Shown here piece after piece: positions 47,236-60,205 of a stretch of DNA of 64,000 nt. The stretch covers positions 744,001 to 808,000 of the forward strand of contig JADNRZ010000019.1 in NCBI GenBank assembly GCA_015501605.1. Direction: 5' to 3'. The position numbers and the translations under genes are program-made. The notes under the pieces were generated by a model. That model worked only from the letters and a program-made list of their open reading frames with translations. It made no database searches and was not told where the DNA came from. Position 1 is the first letter of the stretch. Every line of letters begins with the position of its first letter. This DNA comes from Panaeolus papilionaceus. Taxonomy: Eukaryota > Basidiomycota > Agaricomycetes > Agaricales.

Positions 47236-50200
47236 TCATCGTAAAATTTCTTGAGCCCATGGAAGAAGTTCCACGAGTTTCTCTTCAGACAACAATGGCG
47301 TTCGTCTTAGTATCATCTGATGAGAAAGGATAGTAAGTGGCCAAGCTGCCAAGCTAGCATTGACTCTATGGCTAGTGTCTGCCATTCCGCCTTTAGCAAA
47401 ACTGCAAAAGAAAAGTCCATCAGCATCAGCATCAGTAACACTTCAAAGTTGAATGCAACACGGCATAGAAACTAGAAGCAATCAAGGAGAACACTTAGAA
47501 CTAGAACAAGTGCTTATCTCCCCTTATAGAGTCCAAATTGTGACAAGACATAAATGATGGAAGAAAGAAGCAACGCAAATTGAACTTCAGAAAAAAAGGT
47601 AAAACATACCTTTCAGAAGATCCCAATGCCCCAGATCCCCGACACAACAAGAAGCTCTGATCAACCGCCAATCGATCCGCCACGTCCATCGGATTAGCCG
47701 CATTGTACAGCTGCGCGTGGACGGATAACAAATATCGCTCTGCAGCTTGAGCTGAAACCCCAACCTCGACGTTCGGATTTTTCCCGTCCCCATGTCGCGC
47801 ATGGGCACTGTCGGCGCCATTCGGACGTGGGAGAGGCGCTAGATCATAATAGACACTGAAGTCTTCGTGACGGTAGAACTGGAATGGGCCGAGTTGCTTC
47901 AGTACATCGATGATGGCAGACGAGCCCTGTGAGATCTTGGGATTCCCGGTGAGTACACGGGATACAGCTGAAATCGCAGGCGACGGTTCTGGATGTCAAG
48001 CAAACCGAGAGAAAATGATTAAGGATTGACAGGTTCCCGGGGACGGACGGAATAAGAATAGGGAAAGTGTAGAGTGGGAGCGAAGACGGTAAGAAGATAA
48101 ATGAGCTCTTAATTAAAGAAGAGATAGCACTAATACTTACCAGACGACGAATTCGAGACTAAAGAACCGGCGGATAGTTGACACCCGACGGCACTGCAAG
48201 AAAATAAGGCAGAATCCGTATATGCTTCCCCGAGCATTTCTCGATCCGAATCAAAGAACGAGATGTATCTGAGTGAAAAAGCACATAAAAACATATATCA
48301 GTAAAAGTCTTCTTCGGAAAAAAATTCGCCAAAAACAAATAAATGGGGCCCAATGTCAGGATAATGTTAAAAGCGCAAAAAGGCGCTGAAGAATAAGGAT
48401 CAAAAGTTTCATACACACCTTTCAAGAAAACGTTGTGTCACTTCCTCAATCTCATCAGGATCACCAGCACCCTGCCCACTAACAGCCAAATCCATGGCAC
48501 CACCTACAACTTCGTCTTCATCTATTTTCATGTGGATGGTAGGTGATGCTGAGACTGAGGCCTCTTTGGTATTGTCACTCCCATTGAGAAGGTAGCGTCC
48601 ACCATCCACCACCCCACCAGCATTGTTATCTGGAAGCTCCAACACCATATCCTGAGGCTGAGATAGAACCGGCACAGATAAGGGCTCCAACGCAGCAGAT
48701 AGACCGTCTACGACCTCTTGAGCGGTTGTATTAGTCGCATTCTCATCCGTTGTGGGCGCAATACCATGCATAGATGACAAGGGAAAATCATCCCCTTCTT
48801 GAGGTGTTATCGCTGCTGCAGACCCTGAGAGGGCATCTACGCCCACATGCGTCGAATCCACCTCGACTCCAAGGGTCGGAATCACAGCGATCGGGACTTC
48901 AGGTGTCGGCGGATACATCAGCTCGTCGTCATCCTCAATCCCCAGAGTCCCATTCACACCATCATCGACACCGCCATCAGCCTGCTGTCGAGCCTGTTCT
49001 TCCTCTCCACCACCTTGCTGCACATCCCTATCAACACCGCCACTGCTCCCAACCTCACTCCTATCGCCGAGCACCACACACGGATCTACGCCCCCCTCCT
49101 GATCCCCCCTCTCCGTTTCCTCCAACGACACTGACACCGACTTCCAGGGATCGGTGAACACAAGAGGTGATCTCGCTCGACGGCGGGGTACATGGTTAGG
49201 CTTGAACACCATCTTCTTGACCTCTGGTTCTGTCTGCTCTTCCCTCCCCACGTCTAGATCCGCGTCCGCGACTGCGCGTGCCTCCGGACCTGCATTACCA
49301 TTACTTGGAGTCGTATCTGGAACTGGCGCTGGTGCTGATGCCTCCTTCGCAGTTACTGCCTGACCTCCGTCTCTACTATTCGGTCCCTCCTCATCAGATG
49401 AATCGTCCATAGTCAGATCAATAACCTCAATAACCTTCGGTTTGTTCGTCGCAGAATTCGAGCTCGTATGCCGATCCTTCCTAAATCCCGAAAGACGTGC
49501 TCTCTTCACAGGCGCCGAAACCGACCGTGAGCGCTTGCGTTTAGATTTCGAGTCTGGGGATGCTTCTTCCTCCTCCTCTTCCTCGTCGTCGTCGTCGTTG
49601 TCGTCTTCATCACTCACACCACTCTCCTCCTCACTCTCCTCCTCCTCACTATCACTCTCATCTTCCTCATCCTCATCCTCATCCTCAAAATGCCCCTTCA
49701 TCGCCTTCGACTTCTTAATCCTCCTAATGTGGCTCGCATTATTCGACATCGAAGCCATCAGTGCTTCCTCTAACGACATAATAACCCTTCTACCCTTTGT
49801 ATCCGCCTTTTTGGGAGCTGCCTTCAGCTTGGGATGATGCGATGCGTGCTGCGTATCATCTGTATTAGGGTCTAGTTCGTCGTTGGGGACAGGAGTGGCG
49901 CCATTTTTCGTTTGATGAGTAAGAGTTAAGTGAATGGGTTTCTTCACTGAAGGAAGGTTGCGGGGAGGGGGAGAAGGAGAGACAGGTACGGGTGCAGCGA
50001 CAGTAACTGGAACGGGATCAGCATCGTTCCTCGGTGGCTCTTCAGGAACGACATCGGTGCGACTTTTGCCCTTGTCCGCACTTGAAAGCAAAGGAGAACG
50101 AGGGGGAACGGTCTCCTTTTTCCTGCGAAGCGATGCATTGGTGGTGATAGACTCCGTGGAGCGATGGTTTTGGGAAAGCGAGCGCTGAATGGCATCTGCG

Positions 50201-51889
50201 ATGCTGGGTGCTGAAGTTACTTCCTTCAAGTACGTGTCCGACCAAACCGGTACTGGGCTTTCCCTAATAATAGATATCGTTGATTTTTTCATAAATGAAT
50301 AACAAAAGTTCGTGAGCTTACCATTCAATAGCCAACCCATCCTCCCTGTAAAGTAAGAAAAAAAAAGAGAGACAAAATCAAGACCTATCCGCAGTCTGAA
50401 ACAAAATAAATGCAGACCTCACGGTACACTTCTTCCTCTTAAACCCAAAACTCTGTAGATGTCTCCATTTCTCCTTCGCAAATGTCTTCCGGTTCTCCTT
50501 GAAGTCAGGGTGCGTCTTGCTACACGATTCAGGCATAGGATAAAACTCGCATCCCGACGTGATAAGTCTCCGACTAGGCCCAGCGCTAGGAGTCGCAACT
50601 GACGGCGATATTAGTGTTTCTTCCTTGACGATTCCTGATGCGATTCGCTTAATAGGCGTGGAATCAGCAACGCCAGCGCTATCCCCCATTATTGTCGTAG
50701 AATGGAGAGGTAGTGATGGAGGGAGATTTAGAGGCGGTAGGAAGGGTGTGGCGAGTTTAGGTGATGGAGATGGAGGGGTGATAGTTCCAGTCCGTGTTGT
50801 AATGTTTTGCCTCGTAGGTAGCGCTGGTTTAAGAGTAGGAGACAAAGAATGTACGTTGTCGGCGTACAACTCCTGAGACGTTTTCCGCCTCAATGAGGGA
50901 AGGAGGAATGGACTCGGAGATCGTGGTCTGGCTTCCTTGTTGCTATTTTGTGCTCTATCCCGTCCTTTCTGGGTCTGGTGCTCGCGAGTGACTTCCGGAC
51001 GGGTCTTTTTAGACGGTTGAGAGTGGTCTACTTCCCGTGATGGGAGCGTGGATAGGGAGAGCAACAAGGGTGACGAAGGACGCAGGTCAACCGTCGCAGG
51101 AATGAATGGAATATAAAGGGGGCTGGTCAAACCACCATCGTGATGCGGGCTTTGAGGGCTCTTGGTCATCACGTAGAGACCTGGCTCATCCAAGAAAGTA
51201 AGGTCGATGGCTGCGGGCGCTGGGGGTGGTTGAGCATCAATCACGCGTCGAGCTGAAGGCGCGGTGCTGGCTTCTGGCGACCGTGGACCAATAATAATTT
51301 CTTCCCCGACATCATGGATGCCAGGTCGGTTGACCTTCCTGCGTTTGGGTAATCGTACATTTGTCGAAGTTGAGCTAGTTGAGACCAATGCAGGTTGAAC
51401 ATGGGTCGTGCTTGCCTGAGCAGAAGGGGTTGTTGTGCTAGCACTGGTAGAGCCTGAGCTCTCTGAATCCGGCCGGGTTCGTTTATAAGGCTTGGCGTTG
51501 CGTGTCGTGCCGTCAGAGACAGAAACAATTTTTATCCGCCTATCCATCGCGTCGTCGCTTTGTGGATGTCTTCCTCCGCCATATGGATGATCATTCGTCC
51601 TGTCTCTCGTCGTATCTTGGCCCTGTCTCCCTCCCTGGTTCGCATATCCACCTCTACCACCTCTCCAAGGCCGCGACCTTATCGCGTATTGCAACCCACT
51701 CTTTATCGCCTGTCTTCCTGACGGCACATTCGTATATCTCGGTTGAGGTTTTGAGACCATAATCTTTGGAGGAAGCGTACGTTTTCGCTTCTGGCCTTGA
51801 ATAATTTCGTTGGGTTGTGCGTCTTCTGCATGGACCACGGTGGTCAATGCAGAGCCCACTGCGACACCGTATTGTGGAATCATGGTCAT
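47236..51889 (-). CDS. Long disordered protein with C-terminal NTF2-like domain
   Basis: Starts MTMIPQYGVAVGSALTTVVH at 51889. About 1,400 aa are low-complexity, with acidic runs, basic nuclear-type patches (RKRSRSVSAPVKRAR) and IDLTMDDSSDEE, a SUMO-interaction-like patch. A conserved-looking block CEFYPMPESCSKTHPDFKEN with FGFKRKKCTVREDGLAIEWE bridges three exons, one only 24 nt long. The C-terminus is an NTF2-like fold: FLERYISFFDSDREMLGEAY, DSALFSCSAVG, ISQGSSAIIDVLKQLG, DQSFLLCRGSGAL, then after a final exon WPLTILSHQMILRR, with the stop at 47236. The last motif resembles the end of Mex67/NXF NTF2 domains. A nuclear role, possibly RNA-related, is inference; no LRR or UBA domain is visible. 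Confidence 0.7.
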
Positions 51890-52221
51890 TCAGCAGATTA
51901 GAGAGAGATCAACATAATCAGGGTAGACGATAACCCTTTGTAAGTCCCCGTTGGATGGATTGAAATGGGAGGTGAGTGGCGGGAGTCGTGGTAGAACAAT
52001 GCCAAGCATGTTAATATTAGCCTGTCGCTCAATGCGGCAATCCATGACACAGCCACTGGCTATCGACTCTGCAGACTGTAGATAAGATAATAAGACTGAT
52101 TCACACCACAGACCTGACGCAACAATGATTCAAAAGGAATAGGTTTCATGATATAAAGTCAATCCATTAGATTTAAAAAATGGCAGTTCATTGTACATGA
52201 TAGAATCAAGTTATTCATAAA
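51890..52221. other. Intergenic spacer
   Basis: About 330 bp between the start of the NTF2-like gene and the 3' end of the small inhibitor gene. Nothing recognised. Confidence 0.35.
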
Positions 52222-52736
52222 TTACTGGGTAGTAACAATACCATCGGGTTCTGTGATCAAAGGCGATCGGTTCAGTTGACACCCTTTCATGTCTTCTAAA
52301 CACTCACCGATGTAGGAAATAACGTCGGCAGCACTGGTCTGGAAGCTATCCAAGAAGGACGGGGTAATATCAGCGGCAAATCCCTATGTACCACAGAAAG
52401 AATATCAGCAATGTCAGCTCGAATTCCAATTGAATGATTTTGTTGATGAAAGAACCCCTATTGGTTCTCGGGATGACGAATCCAACGCACATTAAGGATG
52501 CCACCCTCCTTGTAATAAGGGTTGTTCACTTTTCCACCTGTGTATAGTGATAAAGAGTCTATTTATTGAAACAGAGGAGATAATATTTACCGGTCGAGTC
52601 TAGTTGCTTCACATATTCGTCAATCTGCGCAGCTGTGACACCATCCTTGAAAACAACAATGAATCTGTAGGAAATGTTGTTTAGCATGATTGTTCATAAA
52701 TTTACTAAGACCTCACTTCTGGGTTGGCTCAGACAT
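52222..52736 (-). CDS. Small protease inhibitor I9 / subtilisin-propeptide-like protein
   Basis: Four exons from ATG 52736 give about 80 aa: MSEPTQKFIVVFKDGVTAAQ, then IDEYVKQLDSTGGKV, YYKEGGILNGFAADITPSFL and SYIEPDGIVTTQ, with the stop at 52222. The layout (a strand FIVVFKDG, a helix, the GFAA turn, an IEPDG end) matches free-standing inhibitor I9 proteins such as yeast Pbi2, which inhibit vacuolar subtilisin-type proteinase B. There is no signal peptide, so it is likely cytosolic. The seven-codon first exon is short but starts in good context, and a longer in-frame ORF upstream looks like 5' UTR. Confidence 0.83.
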
Positions 52737-53390
52737 GGTGTTAATAGTGTTACTGGTAGTAGGAATAGGTTTTGTAGAATGTGGTCGTTGGGTAAGCCTA
52801 AGATGATTCCGAAAAGAGAATGTTAGGGGCTTTTTAAAGCCCATTGTTGATGGCGTAACACAGCCGGATATGATAGCGGTAATGATGACACACCGAAGTC
52901 TTTGTAAACTGACGCAAAGAGACGGAAGAAAGGCTGTATGGCAAGTGCGGCGCAGCACAAATTAGACAGATCGATGATCTTATCGGAGCATACCCGTCAT
53001 AGCATTGTGGTCGGAGTCGTCGAAGCGCAGGTTAAGCACCACCATTACAATATTAGTGTGAGCTGTATGACTCAATTTCGACATGTATTGCTCCGCAGAA
53101 GCATATGGTAGGTAGAGGTGGAATTTAATCTATTAGCTAAAATCCAGAAAATGAAATGACAGGGTCGGACCGTCGGAACCCCTATCTCATGATATTGATG
53201 TCAACGGGCCGTCTATGCAGCGGCCCTTCGACTCGGACAACCTGTGCTTGAGCGGTATCAACAGAAATCGAAGTGGTGTTGATTTGCTGGGCTGGCAACT
53301 TGGGTACTGCTTGCAAGCTGCAGTTTCATCAAAATAAAAACTAGAGTCAAAGCAAATTCTTGGAGACCATCGGCGGACATGTATTAGTGT
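52737..53390. other. Intergenic region
   Basis: About 650 bp containing the inhibitor gene promoter. No gene or repeat was recognised. Confidence 0.35.
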
Positions 53391-54883
53391 TTAATACGTA
53401 GTATATCTGCTAAAATATCGCTCAGTACTACGATCAAAATACACGCTCTTTCCAAGCTTCTGCAACTCCATATTCTCTTCCAGTGCCCGGATCCTTTCTG
53501 GAACAGAAGTAGGCTTCTCTGTCAAATGCTGGAATGACATGTCCTTAGTATCTCTGAACTGTCGAAACGAGAAATCAACACGGGTTTCCCGGAAGTTCCT
53601 TTTCTGATACAGCAACAATCGAACAACGTCCACCCAAGGCAGAGCTTCGAACGATGGCACGGAGAGGTCTTCAACCTCAAAGGTCAGGCGAATTGCGGAG
53701 CCCCATTGTAAGGGTGACCTATGAACTTCTGGTAAGGTTTCGAGAACGAGAGCTATCCAAGGCAGCGGCGAATTCGCTTGTGCAAACTTCCAGTTATCGA
53801 GCCATTTCGCTCCGATGAACCCGCTGATTTCGAGGTTTTCCAAGCGATTGAAGCGGCTGAGATTGATAATGGGGCACGCCTCAGCAGTGAGCACCGGAGT
53901 CTCGACCCGTAGGCGGGGATAATACACAGCTAGTGTGATAATATTAGCAGTCGATACTGTATTCGAAAGTAGTAAGCAACTGAAGGAACCCACCCTTAAT
54001 GGGAACCTTGAGCTTTAATTCTTTAAGGGAGGAGACGCATATTGAGAGGATGGATGATATATCTTGTGCGTCCGTGTATTCGGTGGGAATGGAAAGTGAG
54101 CTCAAGCGAGTCAAGGAGAAAGCGTTGGAAGTGGGATTAAAAAAGTTTTATGAACGGAGCCAGCCCAAATGCATACGAACGAGCACCGATTGCTAGAGTA
54201 TCCAAATACACAGAGCCTCCTCTGTGCTGGTCCTCTTTTTTGGTGCAACCTCCCACATGCGCGACGTCCAGCACTCGAAGATGAGGACTGCAATGGGTGA
54301 TGATGGAAGGGGGAACTTCTCCCACGCCCCTGAGCACAATTCGAGTTGTCATCAACAACTCCGAAGATAATGCTTTTTGGATTGTGGCATGGACCTCTGG
54401 GGTATAGCTGGCCCACAGAAAGTTCGTCTTTCTGTCCCAATGAAATTCACGAAGGGACGTTAACTGATTTAAGATCTCTGTCCATGAGGATTTTTCCTCC
54501 TGATACCATGCACGGAGTGCATTGTATCCAGAAATCTCGAAGTGAAAGTGTTGGACGTATGGCACAAGGTGTGGATATTCCGTGATAGAATGCAGGAACA
54601 TGAACGAACTTGATTCCTCCTCGTCCTCCATAGCCAACTTCATATGAGAGTTTGGGTTTCGTGCAATGTGGTATGAAAAGTATACAGAAGAGAAGAGCCG
54701 CTCTTGAGAAGATGGCCGAATGCTGGATGAGACGAGACAGAGGGAACACAGTGTTTGCTTGTCATGTCGAGGGTCGAGGGTCGCAACAATTTCCAAGATG
54801 AGTTCAATCGGGATTGTGGAGCCAACCGTGACTGCTGCAAGTAGCGAGGATGCGTTTACGGGCATCTTTGCCAGGGCGTCCAT
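53391..54883 (-). pseudogene. F-box-like gene with a single-base frameshift
   Basis: Starts MDALAKMPVNASSLLAAVTV at 54883, followed by an F-box-like segment (IPIELILEIVATLDPRHDKQ, LCSLCLVSSSIRPSSQERLF). The first frame runs to FGLAPFIKLF and stops at 54137. In the next frame the protein clearly continues (FFNPTSNAFSLTRLSSLSIP, YTDAQDISSILSICVSSLKE), crosses an intron near 53990-53930, and ends STERYFSRYTTY at 53391. The break falls in a run AAAAC-TTTTTT near 54145, where one extra A would restore IKTFFNP. This could be a true frameshift mutation or a sequencing error. Otherwise it resembles the many F-box adaptor genes of mushrooms; the ubiquitin-ligase target is unknown. Confidence 0.7.
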
Positions 54884-55177
54884 TCTACCAGATCTCGGTC
54901 CAATGAAAGATGAAATAGTGACACTTTAGCTGTGAATGTTGTTGTAAACCACTCGTGGCGGGGGTGTGGCTGTGGCTGTGTGTGTCCTATTCAAGTCAAA
55001 TGTAAAAGCTAATGTAATCAAACAAGATAGATTGAAATGTATCCAGTACCAACGAAGCAATTATTACTGAGCCCGACAAAAGCAAAGCACGAAAAATTGA
55101 GTGAAACAGAGACAAAACAGGGGTGTAAACAAAAAAAAACCCCAGAATGCCGACAAAAAAAGCTCGTGAACCAAGGA

Positions 55178-58100
55178 TCACTTCAAACTCTCTTCAAACC
55201 CATCAACACCACGAATCGCTTCAACAAGCCTCCTATACTCCCTCAACAACTCGCCAACCTCTGAAAGTCTGAGGTCATCAGGTGTACATTCAATGAATCT
55301 TTGTTTGGGAGGTGCGATCTTCAGCTGCTGCTGAGCAGGAGGGGAGAGGGCTGGAGAGTCGGCGCGGGAAGAGGCAGGGCTCGTAGAAGTGGGGACCTTT
55401 CCATCACTGTGAAGTTGGGGTGCAGGGGCTTGTAGTAGCGATTCTCTCCTTGAAGGAGGCTCAGATCCCTAATGATCAAAGAGATTTAAACGCATCAATA
55501 ACGCTTTTAACCACATTGGCGACAAGGGAATATAAACATACCTTACGGCCAGCAATGGCAGAAACAGAAGCCAACCTATCAGTTAGGCTTTTACGCTGCT
55601 TCGCACTCCTCGGTCTGCCAGCACTCGTAGGTGTCTTCGTGTCCTTATCGTGCTTTTGCTTTTTCTTCTGCTTCTGCGATCCCTTCTCCCTGCTCGCACT
55701 AAGCATGCTCTCAAAGCTTCTGATACTCCTCGCGTCTGTTCTCCCACCAGCATGTGTTGAATCAACACCGCTGACCTCTCCTTCACCCTCTCCTTCCTCC
55801 CCATCCCCCGTCTCACTCGCATCAGTCCCAGCATCACTCGCCACACTTTCTTCATCCGTCCCTTCTCCCTCTTCACTCTCCTCTTCATCCTCCTCCTCCT
55901 CCTCGTCATCATCATCTTCATCATCTTCATCCGACTCACCCCCAACATTCACCCTCAACGAACTCCTACTCTTCACCGAACTAGGCCTCGACACCGTCAC
56001 AAGCTGCTGTCCCTCTTCCCCATTCCCACCCATCGTACTCCCACTTCGTCCCCTTGCCACCGGAATCGGCAAACTCGCCGCCAAATTCGCAATCGAAAAC
56101 CCACTATCCTTCCTCAATAACCCCCCAAACGCACTCGACGCGCTTCCCACTTTGAGTTCGGCGTTGTCAAGTTTAGGCGTCGTTGGTGCTGATCTGTGCA
56201 CGACTGATGCTGGGTTGCTTGTTCCTGGCATGAATGATCTGAGAATACCGAATGAGGAATCGACGACTCCGCTTATGACTTTGTTGGCAGAGTCTGCGAT
56301 GGCGTCGACTTGTTGTTCAACCCGCCCGCGGATGGTGTCATGAGGTGCCCCATCAGCGGGTGCAAGTGGTGTTTCAGAGGTGACTGGACTTCGCGTAAGT
56401 GGAATGGGTGTTAGGTCTGCGATGCTGTTTAATCAGAGATAGTGATCAGTATTATACTCAACTGTCATTAATAAACAAGATGACAAACCTCATAACCTTC
56501 TCAGCATCTCCCAATCCCAACGCGCTAAGGTCCACGTTCTCAATAAACTCTGCAACAGCCATCAAATTGATCAAACAATAGCTCTCCTCCCCTCCCACTG
56601 ACTGATTCCTGAACCTCTGCGTGAACAAAAGATTGGAAACGAGATGAGCAGGGTTGGATTTTACGACTGAGAAGATAATCAAGGGGAGAAGAACGTCGCC
56701 TGAGACGGGAGTCGGCTTAGGTGGCGCGGGATGTACTTCAAGCACTGATGGCGCAGACTTGGTTGGAGGGGTGAGAGAGAGAGGAGGGGGTACATGTTTG
56801 TTGCCACCAGAAGCAGGTAAACTCGTCTGAGAGGCAGGAACCTGGAGCTTGGAACCACCATCAGAGGAAAACGTCTCATTCGCTCCAGATGGTGACTTAG
56901 GGAGAGGCTCAGATGGCGATATAGAGTTTGGAGGCATGGGCGAAGGTTGAGACCACGTTGTTGACTGAGATCGGGATGAGGGATTGGAAGAGGGTATATC
57001 GATAGGAAGGCTTCCTGTGCTCATGTTACTCTCGGATTGAGTTTGCGACTGGCCAGATGGAAGAGGCTTTGCGGTTCGCAGACCGTCTTCTTCTTCTTGC
57101 TGACCTTTCTGCTCGCGAGCCCGTTCCTGCTCTTCCTCTGAAATGAGTCGTATCGGTGGCAATCTTGAAAGTCCATCTAACAAATCCATGTTTTAGATGG
57201 TCGACATGATATAAAGTGTGTAGGACTCACCAACAACGATCTTATGCGCTGCGACTAAGATCTCAGCTTTATCAGCTGGACAGTAGCAGCTATTCAACTG
57301 TCCCAACACTGAGTTGAGGTTAGTACCAAGTTTCACTCATCTGATTGGGGCGGTAACTCACTTTCCCCACAAGCCTTGACGACAACATCCAATTCATCAC
57401 TCGCATTCGCGGTTTCACCAACATCAATTCCAAGGTGTCGCAATCCAAGGTCCAACATGTTCAAAGCAGCAACACGACTCGATAGAGCTTCGTCGTGAGA
57501 TGAGTCGTCTGTTGAAGGTTGCATGAACAACCTATAAAATGATGCATGAGCCGCCATTCTCAGACGGGGTGAAAAGAAAATCTACAAACCTATCGTAGAA
57601 TAAACCCGTTACAGTCCTCTCAACGGCCTCCATAATATCCCTAACCCTCGTCTCGCTGTCAAGCCTGTGGTTGATCCTTTTCTCCGTCTCCTTCTCCTTC
57701 TCGTCTTCCAGCTCACTCTCGCTCTCTTTCTCTTTTGAGCCCTCCTTAGACGATTTGTACCGTGGCACAAAAGGGGTCCCCTCAGACCTCATGTCTTGCT
57801 CCAAGCAGAAATAAAAATCCTGCAGACGTTCCGCCGTATCCTCCGCGCTCTCCTGGTGCAGATTCACCACATACCCCCCATTCACGTCCTTCCCGTTCTT
57901 CCCTCCTTTATCCGCTCCAATCATACTAAGCTTCTTCTTAGTCGATCCCGACGCTGGATCCTTCACGAAAGGGAACCATACGCTGCACATATCCGTAACC
58001 CTGTCGACCACCCATCCAGGCAATGCAAAATTCCCGTTCGCAGACTCTGCCGCAGCAGCCAGCCTCGCTTTCAGCTCCGCCTTGATGACCTTGTTGATTT

Positions 58101-59263
58101 CCCTTCCAACATCTCTCCTCACAATCCGTCTATCAATCGTGAATGCTGAAACCTCAACGGGTGTCGTGTCTTGCGACCCAGAGTCGATGGACCTTAATGA
58201 AGCTGGTGGTGATGATGGAATAGGTGCGGGAGTCGGGGCTTTATAGTTACCCCCAAAGAGTGAGGCAAACGGATTTGCTAGACGCGATGTAGACGAAGTA
58301 GTCGGTGTCGCAGAGGGTCTGGTGGTACCAGGCCGTGGGGGGAGGGGAGGTTTGTTGTTGATAGCTGATGATCTTGGGGGTAAGTGCAGCGTTGATGTAT
58401 GATTTGGAAGGGTAAATTCGGGATAATGAGGTTGAGGAATTTCAGATGGAGGTAAGGGTAGTGGAGGTAGAAGTGATAAAGACGATGTGCGCGTTGCGGG
58501 GTTGAGGATGTCTTGGAATAGTTTAGACGAGGGGTGGAGGGTAGAGCGGAAGGTTAAAGTTTCCCTAGGAGTTTTACAAAATCAATGATGGATTGACATT
58601 TAAAAGAGAAAATACGTACTCGTTCAAAGTACCCCTGAGCCCTGAAAGTGTAATTATTGGTGCCCCTTTACGAGACGAGGAATCGCATAGGACGACATGG
58701 TCTTTCACAAAATCAGGCGTAATCTTTTCGTTAGACGCTGACTCCAGAGGAAGCAATAGCGTGGCCTATGAATAGCAAGTATCAGGAAACCATGTTAATC
58801 ATGAAACGAATTCTTCGAATTTATCCCGACTTACCCTCCCCGTAGTGACAGCATTCCATATTTCAGACCACTCCTCACTGATCTCCACATCCAACACCAG
58901 CTTCTCAAGAATAGCCCAGCCAAGTGTACCACTATCTAGTCCAATGGTCTGAGCTGCCGCTTTCAGATGCATCAACTGCAGCTTGCTCGTCGCATCTCCC
59001 TGCTGATGCTGCGGCGACGATGGGTGAACTATCGTTCCAGTGGTGGCTGCGGTGGGCGTTACACGCTGACGTGGTGTGTATGGCACGTATTTTGGAGTAC
59101 CATTGGCTGTCGTATGGACCTGTTCCATAGATCCTCCAGCTGGAGAAGCGGAAGATAACAGGAGTGGGTGGGTGTCATGTACTTCATGTGCTACGGCATG
59201 GTGCATCCTTAACCCTGTACTCCTTCCGATTGAAGTAGCAGGAAAATCATGTCTGGATGACAT
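55178..59263 (-). CDS. VPS9-domain Rab GEF
   Basis: Starts MSSRHDFPATSIGRSTGLRM at 59263 and ends DGFEESLK at 55178, with about ten exons. The N-terminal part is low-complexity with a folded stretch (ALPGWVVDRVTDMCSVWFPF; ERLQDFYFCLEQDM). The core carries FMQPSTDDSSHDEALSSRV, NMLDLGLRHLGIDVG, NSCYCPADKAEILVAAHKIV, and then the VPS9 signature spread over the next exon: SGDVLLPLIIFSVVKSNPAH, LVSNLLFTQRFRNQ and ESYCLINLMAVAEFIENVDL. A Ser- and acid-rich tail follows. VPS9 domains activate Rab5-type GTPases on endosomes. The Asp/Pro pattern (GDVLLPL) fits catalysis. The low-complexity insert between the catalytic helices (57180-56750) is unusually long. Confidence 0.88.
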
Positions 59264-60205
59264 TTCAATGTATCTAACAGAGTTTGTGAGCAATGATTAG
59301 AAAGCTGTTGCATCATGGTATTATTGGCAACTCACCAAACCAGCACCTGAACCCAAAAGAAGATATCCAACGACGTTAAGGTATTTGTGCTTCAAAGCAT
59401 ACAAAATATCTTGATGATAGCCAGACGCAAGTTTGGAGTCAGACCAAGCTGACTGTGAGCTGTCGGGACGAATGTGTCGTTGTGTAGGTTGTCAACGTTC
59501 AGTTACATTGTGGCAGTCACGGTCTTGCGTCGATCGCACACGCCCAAGTTCCACAAGAGCAAATAAATGATGGCTGCGACGCTCGAGCGCGCGTGGCGGC
59601 ACGCCCTCCTAAAACTCTGACGTTCAATCCTGCTGATTCAATTTTCTGGGTTCATACCACGAAGCCAATATTTTCAGGACAACGTATGTGATTTAAAATT
59701 TAAAATTCTAAAGATAGAGTCGGGTGGTCGCTACTTGAAGACATGACCGGTTGACCCCCTCAACCTCGCTGGAGAGTTGTAGGATAACGCGCCGGGTATA
59801 GGGACATAGACCACGATTAATTTGGGTATCATGGGTACGGAGTCGTTATAATTTAAATTTATATACAAATTATTGACGCAGCCTTCAGTGCTTCTTGTTG
59901 CTGAAAGGAATTGGGCTATTGGGCGAGGAGACTTATTTGAAGCTGTGAATGCTTTGACACGAACAATTCCATCCCAGCATCGGAATGGGGGCTCTCAAGA
60001 TCAATTTTGATGTCTAAAAAACATACACAATGTACGGTCGATAATTCGTTGAACAGTGACTTTGTGGAATATTCCCATAGAGCTGGCAGAGCCCAAATAA
60101 ATTCAAGGTCACGAACTTGCCATGTGTCAATCATTTCTCTCCTCTAGAGTTGCTTCGTTCAACGCCCTTTAGCTTTCTGTATTATTTGACAGTCAGACAA
60201 TTGCA
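59264..60205. promoter_or_regulatory. Divergent intergenic region, VPS9 gene / F-box gene
   Basis: About 940 bp between outward-facing starts. AT-rich stretches near 59690-59715 and 59845-59870; no gene recognised. Confidence 0.4.

Noticed and set aside
49560..49690. Long Ser/Ser-rich plus-strand ORF
   Set aside because: It is the antisense shadow of the acidic run of the NTF2-like gene. The same applies to the Ser-rich plus-strand ORF at 55420-56343 over the VPS9 gene.
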